A stretch of 16,356 nt of DNA from JAYRWD01 sp041918255 (GTDB lineage: Bacteria > Patescibacteriota > Dojkabacteria > B142 > WJKM01), in assembly GCA_041918255.1 (NCBI GenBank), contig JAYRWD010000008.1:1-16356 (forward strand), in the 5' to 3' direction. Positions 12,966 through 16,356 of the stretch are shown one piece after another (position 1 is the stretch's first letter; each line of letters begins with the position of its first letter). A program made the translations under genes and the position numbers. The notes under the pieces were generated by a model. It was given only the letters and a program-made list of their open reading frames with translations, did no database searches and was not told the origin of the DNA.

Positions 12966-13850
12966 ATGAGACGATACAAATTCCCAAACCCTGATACAAA
13001 GATTTGTTTCTCCATCGGGCATCCAGTTAACAAACAAAAAACGCTATTTATGCATAACGCTGGGTTTGAAAGTCTAGGTCTGAACTACCTTTATCTTACC
13101 CAAGATGTTTTACCTGAAAATCTAGCTAGCGCTCTGGCAGGATTTAGACTTCAAAATATTGGAGGGTTGAGTGTAACGGCCCCCCACAAGGTTTCAGTCT
13201 TAAAACTTTTAGACAGCCTAACCAAAGAAGCTAAAGAGATTGGCGCCTGTAATACAATTGCACTAAAAGAAAGCAAACTTGTCGGACACAATACTGATTT
13301 CTCGGGAGCGATCGAATGTTTAAAAACAAAAACCGAGCTGAAATCTAAAAAAGTACTGATTCTTGGGGCAGGTGGCGTGGCTAGGGCAATTGTTTATGGC
13401 TTACTTAAAGAGAAAGCACATATTACTATTGCCAATAGAACTATCGAGAAAGCCAAGGGACTTGCTTCGAGTTTTGATGTCAAATACTCCGACATAAACA
13501 ATCCTGAAATATATGAAGAATATGACATCCTCATAAATGCCACCACGGTAGGTTCAAAAAGGTCGGAGGACTGTACATGTGCGCTTTGCAAAGCTTTATT
13601 TTCTCCAAACAGAGAGCAAACAAATAACGCTTTCTCTCTCTTTCTTCCAGACAAAATTGCTCTAGATGTTGTATTTATACGCAATACAACTGAGTTCACA
13701 AATTTCGCCCGATTAGCAGGACACAACGTAGTCTATGGTCACGAAATGCTAGTTGCCCAGGGAGCGATCCAGTTCAAGCTCTTCACTGGCTGCGACGCGC
13801 CACGGGATGTAATGTATAGTGAATTGAAAAGCAATTTGGAGGATTGGTAA
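12966..13850 (+). CDS. aroE: Shikimate dehydrogenase homologue with altered substrate pocket
   Basis: A 294-residue NADP-dependent dehydrogenase of the AroE family, which reduces 3-dehydroshikimate to shikimate. Visible motifs: GLSVTAPHK with catalytic Lys75, GACNTI (Asn96), GHNTDFSGA with catalytic Asp111, the Rossmann GAGGVARA (134-141), NRT (157-159), INATTVG (190-196) and GHEMLVAQGAIQFKLFTG near the end. The N-terminal substrate loop, usually HSxSP with two shikimate-binding serines, reads NKQKTL here (about 22-27), and the usual Asn of GxNVT is Ser69. A CxCxxC cluster (203-208) sits in a longer-than-usual insertion. The gene is coupled to the TrmB regulator, and no other aromatic-pathway gene is present. 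It could be a true AroE or a relative acting on another substrate. Confidence 0.85.
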   Translation: MRRYKFPNPDTKICFSIGHPVNKQKTLFMHNAGFESLGLNYLYLTQDVLPENLASALAGFRLQNIGGLSVTAPHKVSVLKLLDSLTKEAKEIGACNTIALKESKLVGHNTDFSGAIECLKTKTELKSKKVLILGAGGVARAIVYGLLKEKAHITIANRTIEKAKGLASSFDVKYSDINNPEIYEEYDILINATTVGSKRSEDCTCALCKALFSPNREQTNNAFSLFLPDKIALDVVFIRNTTEFTNFARLAGHNVVYGHEMLVAQGAIQFKLFTGCDAPRDVMYSELKSNLEDW

Positions 13851-13953
13851 TACGACGGGAAGACAGAAACTTATAAATATCGCAAGAGCATTTTCCGCCC
13901 TAGAAATTCCTAGCCACCGGGAGGGTGAACCTTGTGATCTATTTTTATGCCTC

Positions 13954-13982
13954 TTGACAAAGTTAGAAGAATCTAATATGCT
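13954..13982 (+). promoter_or_regulatory. Promoter of the membrane protein/Xre cassette
   Basis: A perfect TTGACA (13954-13959) lies 17 bp before TATGCT (13977-13982), placing the start near 13989. One palindrome lies in the spacer and another over the start site. Confidence 0.7.
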
Positions 13983-13998
13983 GTTAGAAAGATCTAAC
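13962..13998 (+). promoter_or_regulatory. Paired palindromic operators, probable Xre binding sites
   Basis: GTTAGA-AAGA-TCTAAC (13983-13998) is a perfect inverted repeat. GTTAGA-AGAA-TCTAAT (13962-13977) is the same with one end base changed. Their centres are 21 bp apart, two helical turns, so they lie on one face of the DNA. They cover the promoter spacer and the transcription start, as expected for autorepression by the Xre-type protein encoded at 14399. Confidence 0.75.
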
Positions 13999-14018
13999 TT
14001 ATTTTAGTTTTTTCTATT

Positions 14019-14402
14019 ATGATCTTAAAGTCAAAATTCTTTGCCATACTTGCCTTCCTTGGTCTTCAGATTATTCTTATATATTCTCAGCTTATAACCC
14101 ATGCGTTAAATGACGATTTCGCACGTAATTACGCAATTCGAGAATTTCTACTCGCTGAAATTTTTTTCACTGGTCTTTTCGTCGCCACTTTCAATAGATT
14201 CTTTGTCTACCATCAAGATGACGAACGTGTTTTAAAAATTAGGACTAAGGTTTACGAAATAGAAAACATGTTCTTATTAATTATCATGATTGCCTCTTGG
14301 CTGATGGATAACCGAATAATATTAGCTTTGGGTATTATAGCGTTATTGCTAATAGAAATATTTTCCAAATGGATAATCCAATATATAGCCGAAATAAAAT
14401 GA
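14019..14402 (+). CDS. Small multi-pass membrane protein (DUF2178-like)
   Basis: A 127-residue protein with four predicted hydrophobic helices: about residues 6-27 (FFAILAFLGLQIILIYSQLI), 43-61, 84-100 and 101-121. A charged loop (YHQDDERVLKIRTKVYEIEN) lies between the second and third. The arrangement and the linked Xre regulator match the DUF2178/HTH two-gene cassettes found in archaea and some bacteria; the DUF assignment rests on layout, not a clear motif. The stop overlaps the regulator start by ATGA, so expression is coupled. It may sense a membrane or lipid signal for the regulator, or be its target. Confidence 0.75.
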   Translation: MILKSKFFAILAFLGLQIILIYSQLITHALNDDFARNYAIREFLLAEIFFTGLFVATFNRFFVYHQDDERVLKIRTKVYEIENMFLLIIMIASWLMDNRIILALGIIALLLIEIFSKWIIQYIAEIK

Positions 14403-14596
14403 TGACACCTACAAACTGCATTAAAAAACTTAGATTCGAAAGAGGAATTACCCAAGAACAACTTGCAAACGAAGTCGGAGTAAGGCGCGAGACTATAGTT
14501 TTTCTCGAACAAAGTAGATACATGCCCTCACTACATCTGGCCTACCAGATAGCAAAATATTTTGGAAAAAGCATTGAAGAAGTGTTTAGCTTTTAG
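14399..14596 (+). CDS. Xre-family helix-turn-helix regulator
   Basis: A 65-residue single-domain Cro/CI-type DNA-binding protein: NCIKKLRFERGITQEQLANE, VGVRRETIVFLEQSRYMPSL and HLAYQIAKYFGKSIEEVFSF. It is the short YgzD/compact Xre form that dimerises and represses. I chose the ATG at 14399 because it forms the ATGA overlap with the upstream gene and precedes the conserved domain. A longer frame from 14369 would add ten residues overlapping the membrane protein and is unlikely. The paired palindromes in the promoter at 13962-13998 are its probable operators. Confidence 0.9.
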   Translation: MMTPTNCIKKLRFERGITQEQLANEVGVRRETIVFLEQSRYMPSLHLAYQIAKYFGKSIEEVFSF

Positions 14597-14653
14597 GAGA
14601 GATTAAACGGCGCAATAGCTAGATCATATTGTATGGAAAGATCTGTGATCAAT

Positions 14654-14989
14654 TCAACACTCCTCTAGAATTTGTCTGATCATTTCCCTTAACGCCTTTA
14701 ATCCTTTATATCTCTTCATAGGTGTCAGGCACATTTGTTCTAGAACTATTTTTTGGAGCCTCTCTTTATCTTGATGTAATACCTTTAAGGCTTTTTCAAT
14801 CCCCGCGGTTCGCAAAACCCCAGAATCAATAATTTCCTCTATAGCCAGTAGATCAGAATAAAATAGTAATAAATCTGCTATAGAATAAGCTTGGCCGGTG
14901 GCTCTTAACTTCTCATGTATATGATTGATGCGACCAGAATGAACTTCAGGAACTAATTTCTCTGCCTCTGGATTTTCAGGATCTAGCAT
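14654..14989 (-). CDS. Small helical protein, unknown function
   Basis: A 111-residue, mostly alpha-helical, charged cytoplasmic protein with no transmembrane segment. It begins MLDPENPEAEKLVPEVHSGR and continues through LRATGQAYSIADLLLFYSDL and KALKVLHQDKERLQKIVLEQ. It contains one central and one C-terminal cysteine. It follows the VKOR gene by 12 bp on the same strand and is probably cotranscribed. I recognise no family. The helices suggest a small bundle, perhaps a binding partner. Confidence 0.65.
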   Translation of the reverse strand: MLDPENPEAEKLVPEVHSGRINHIHEKLRATGQAYSIADLLLFYSDLLAIEEIIDSGVLRTAGIEKALKVLHQDKERLQKIVLEQMCLTPMKRYKGLKALREMIRQILEEC

Positions 14990-15001
14990 GTTTTGTTCGA
15001 A

Positions 15002-15421
15002 TTACTCTTTGTACTCTTCAATCGTTACCTTTCGCCGGTTCAAAATAACAGCCAACACAAAAACCGCTATCATAACAACCTGACACGAAATACACACCGG
15101 ACAGACAACGTTTAGCTGAAATAATTCGATATAGGTTAATCTAAGGCAGAACAATAACCCAAAAGTTGTCATTCCAAGCATCAACTTGTTTTTCTTGACA
15201 TGCGCGGCGATAAAAATTACAACATAACCGATTAACCCGTATAGCGGAGTGGATATTCCAAGGGTTTTAGCAACCGGCCCGGATATAACCGCGTCGCAAT
15301 TCACCGTCTCGCTGATATTACATGGTTGAAACTCGGGCTGCGCTATTTGTTGCCAAAGCAGGTATATAGACAAAAGAACCCCAATAAAAGAAAGCGCTTT
15401 TACCCATTTATATTTTTCCAT
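15002..15421 (-). CDS. Vitamin K epoxide reductase (VKOR) family protein
   Basis: A 139-residue membrane protein with four helices that oxidises disulfide-forming partners and passes the electrons to quinone. The loop pair Cys34 and Cys42 (PCNISETVNCDAV) shuttles electrons, the conserved Ser57 lies in GISTPLYGL, and the active-site CPVC is at 107-110. All family residues are present, so it should be active in disulfide formation outside the cytoplasm. No thioredoxin-like partner (DsbA) is fused to it or encoded beside it in this window. Membrane-anchored, cysteine-bearing proteins at 7189, 10217 and 15545 are possible indirect beneficiaries. It begins with ATG at 15419-15421 and runs in the same direction as the genes on both sides. 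Confidence 0.93.
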   Translation of the reverse strand: MEKYKWVKALSFIGVLLSIYLLWQQIAQPEFQPCNISETVNCDAVISGPVAKTLGISTPLYGLIGYVVIFIAAHVKKNKLMLGMTTFGLLFCLRLTYIELFQLNVVCPVCISCQVVMIAVFVLAVILNRRKVTIEEYKE

Positions 15422-15544
15422 GCTTAGAGGTTAATAATTATCAGCCAATATTACCATACAAATAATCCATTTTAAAGAACTAGTCTTTCCAAACTCAGCA
15501 GTACAAATATCTGTTAGATAATTCGTCAATAGAACAGCCATTAA

Positions 15545-16120
15545 TCACCCCTGACTAGAGCATAAATTTGCTAGTTCATCCGCAAAGCCCACCTCTACAA
15601 AACTCGAACCTTCCATTTGAGAGGCGCTATATACTTTTAGTACAAAATTCGGAGAATAAACCTTTGTAATATCCCGAGAATCAAAACTCAATGTCCTATA
15701 CTCCGCCATCTCGCATCCTGTTGCACCCTCTGCTTTTCTATAGATTAAAGCCGATGTAAACGGAGGTATTGGTAGCGCCATTGCATTTCCTAGATATAGC
15801 GCGAAATCATTTGATTTAGCACACCCTCCAAATACAACATTAATCCTCAACAGATCGTCTTCCAAATAGGCACTTTTGACAATTACGTCATCCGAGGTAG
15901 GAACTACACCGTCATCACCGATTAGAACGACAGGATAAATTGAATCTTGATCAACGACATCAGAAACCAGTACCCGCCCTGACGTTTTTGGAGTATCAGG
16001 ATTAACCATATCAGCTTTTCGCCATGACTGGTTCCTTAGGATAAAAAATAACAAAAGGATATTTAAAATCACCGAAACACCAATTGCTATTAAATATTTA
16101 TTTCCTTGCAATGTGTTCAC
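15545..16120 (-). CDS. Membrane-anchored extracytoplasmic protein, unknown function
   Basis: A 191-residue protein starting with GTG (16118-16120). It has an N-terminal transmembrane helix (YLIAIGVSVILNILLLFFIL, about 9-28), a short linker and a domain of about 150 residues. Three cysteines occur in GGCAKS, TGCEMA and LANLCSS; the spacing and the surrounding sequence (INVVFGGCAKSNDFALYLGN and AEYRTLSFD) are beta-rich. It lies upstream of the VKOR gene on the same strand, 123 bp apart, and may depend on it for disulfides. No family can be named with confidence. Confidence 0.7.
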   Translation of the reverse strand: MNTLQGNKYLIAIGVSVILNILLLFFILRNQSWRKADMVNPDTPKTSGRVLVSDVVDQDSIYPVVLIGDDGVVPTSDDVIVKSAYLEDDLLRINVVFGGCAKSNDFALYLGNAMALPIPPFTSALIYRKAEGATGCEMAEYRTLSFDSRDITKVYSPNFVLKVYSASQMEGSSFVEVGFADELANLCSSQG

Positions 16121-16199
16121 TGAGTTAAAAATAAAAGATACAATAAAAAAAGTAATTAGCTGGTAAGTGCCTAATCTTTAGCAATAAATAATCTTGTAT

Positions 16200-16356
16200 T
16201 TATGTGGCAAGTTTTTCCTTCACCTTCTCAATTATATCCTGTAATTTCGTATCGCTTTTCACAAGATAATCGGTAATACCGTACTCGATAGCTTTCGCAA
16301 CATCCTCTGAATTACTTAGATTAGTCAGAAACATCACCTTTGCTGTCTTCCCCCAC
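16200..16356 (-). CDS. Response regulator receiver domain, C-terminal part (partial)
   Basis: From the window edge the minus-strand frame encodes WGKTAKVMFLTNLSNSEDVA, then KAIEYGITDYLVKSD, and stops at TAA 16200-16202. This is the last third of a CheY-like receiver: the conserved Thr lies after the fourth strand (FLTN) and the conserved Lys is in LVKSD. The phosphorylated Asp lies beyond the window. The protein ends with the receiver, so it is either a single-domain regulator or has its output domain in front. Confidence 0.85.
   Translation of the reverse strand, partial: WGKTAKVMFLTNLSNSEDVAKAIEYGITDYLVKSDTKLQDIIEKVKEKLAT

Noticed and set aside
15440..15541. Minus-strand frame of about 32 codons between the anchored protein and VKOR.
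   Set aside because: Short, without recognisable sequence or ribosome site; not distinguishable from chance.
1..16356. CRISPR arrays, rRNA genes, replication origin.
   Set aside because: No regularly spaced repeats, no rRNA-like conserved stretches and no cluster of DnaA-type boxes were seen on reading through the window.

Overview
The window is AT-rich bacterial DNA. It has short intergenic gaps, many starts without a clear Shine-Dalgarno sequence, several single-pass membrane-anchored proteins of unknown function, a membrane-protein/Xre regulator cassette, a VKOR protein and an archaeal-type tyrosyl-tRNA synthetase. This combination would fit a Candidate Phyla Radiation (Patescibacteria) genome, but that is inference because no phylogenetic marker gene is present. 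Internal UGA does not occur in the long genes, so the standard bacterial code applies.

Layout. 1-807: the tail of a gene, a divergent M23-like protein and a small ORF. 816-6943: a segment bounded by two inverted, inward-facing 19-bp sequences (17/19 identical). The right-hand one lies just upstream of a degenerate IS30-family transposase (6396-6908, minus strand). Inside are, in order, a consensus promoter, a complete T-box leader with UAC specifier, a tRNA-Tyr(GUA) gene, a YbaK-domain/archaeal-type TyrRS fusion, a 24-codon Tyr-rich peptide overlapping the TyrRS stop (ATGA), a strong intrinsic terminator, a large protein with an ATP-grasp-like C-terminus, and an M20-family metallohydrolase lacking one zinc ligand. 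6945-7188: gene fragments.

7189-11970: an accessory region with a membrane-anchored Cys-containing protein, a YdeI/OmdA protein, a DUF1801 protein, a multi-pass membrane acyltransferase-like protein (minus strand), a second membrane-anchored protein, a DUF1905 protein and a HAD phosphatase. The HAD gene is flanked by a 53-bp direct repeat, the second copy being the orphaned 3' end of a DUF1905 gene. 12142-13850: a TrmB-type regulator with a perfect palindrome at its own start, followed by an unusual shikimate dehydrogenase homologue. 13954-14596: a membrane protein/Xre regulator pair behind a promoter with two palindromes 21 bp apart. 14654-16356: on the minus strand, a helical protein, VKOR, an anchored extracytoplasmic protein and the end of a response regulator.

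How the parts may work together: the centre of interest is 937-6304. The T-box would sense uncharged tRNA-Tyr and switch on an operon that encodes a tRNA-Tyr and a TyrRS. The tRNA combines a bacterial long variable arm with the archaeal/eukaryotic C1-G72 identity pair, which fits the archaeal type of the TyrRS. The Tyr-rich peptide before a terminator could be an attenuation leader (a second tyrosine sensor) or the substrate of the ATP-grasp and M20 enzymes. The inverted ends suggest the whole module may be, or once was, mobile. All of these functional links are inferred from sequence only.
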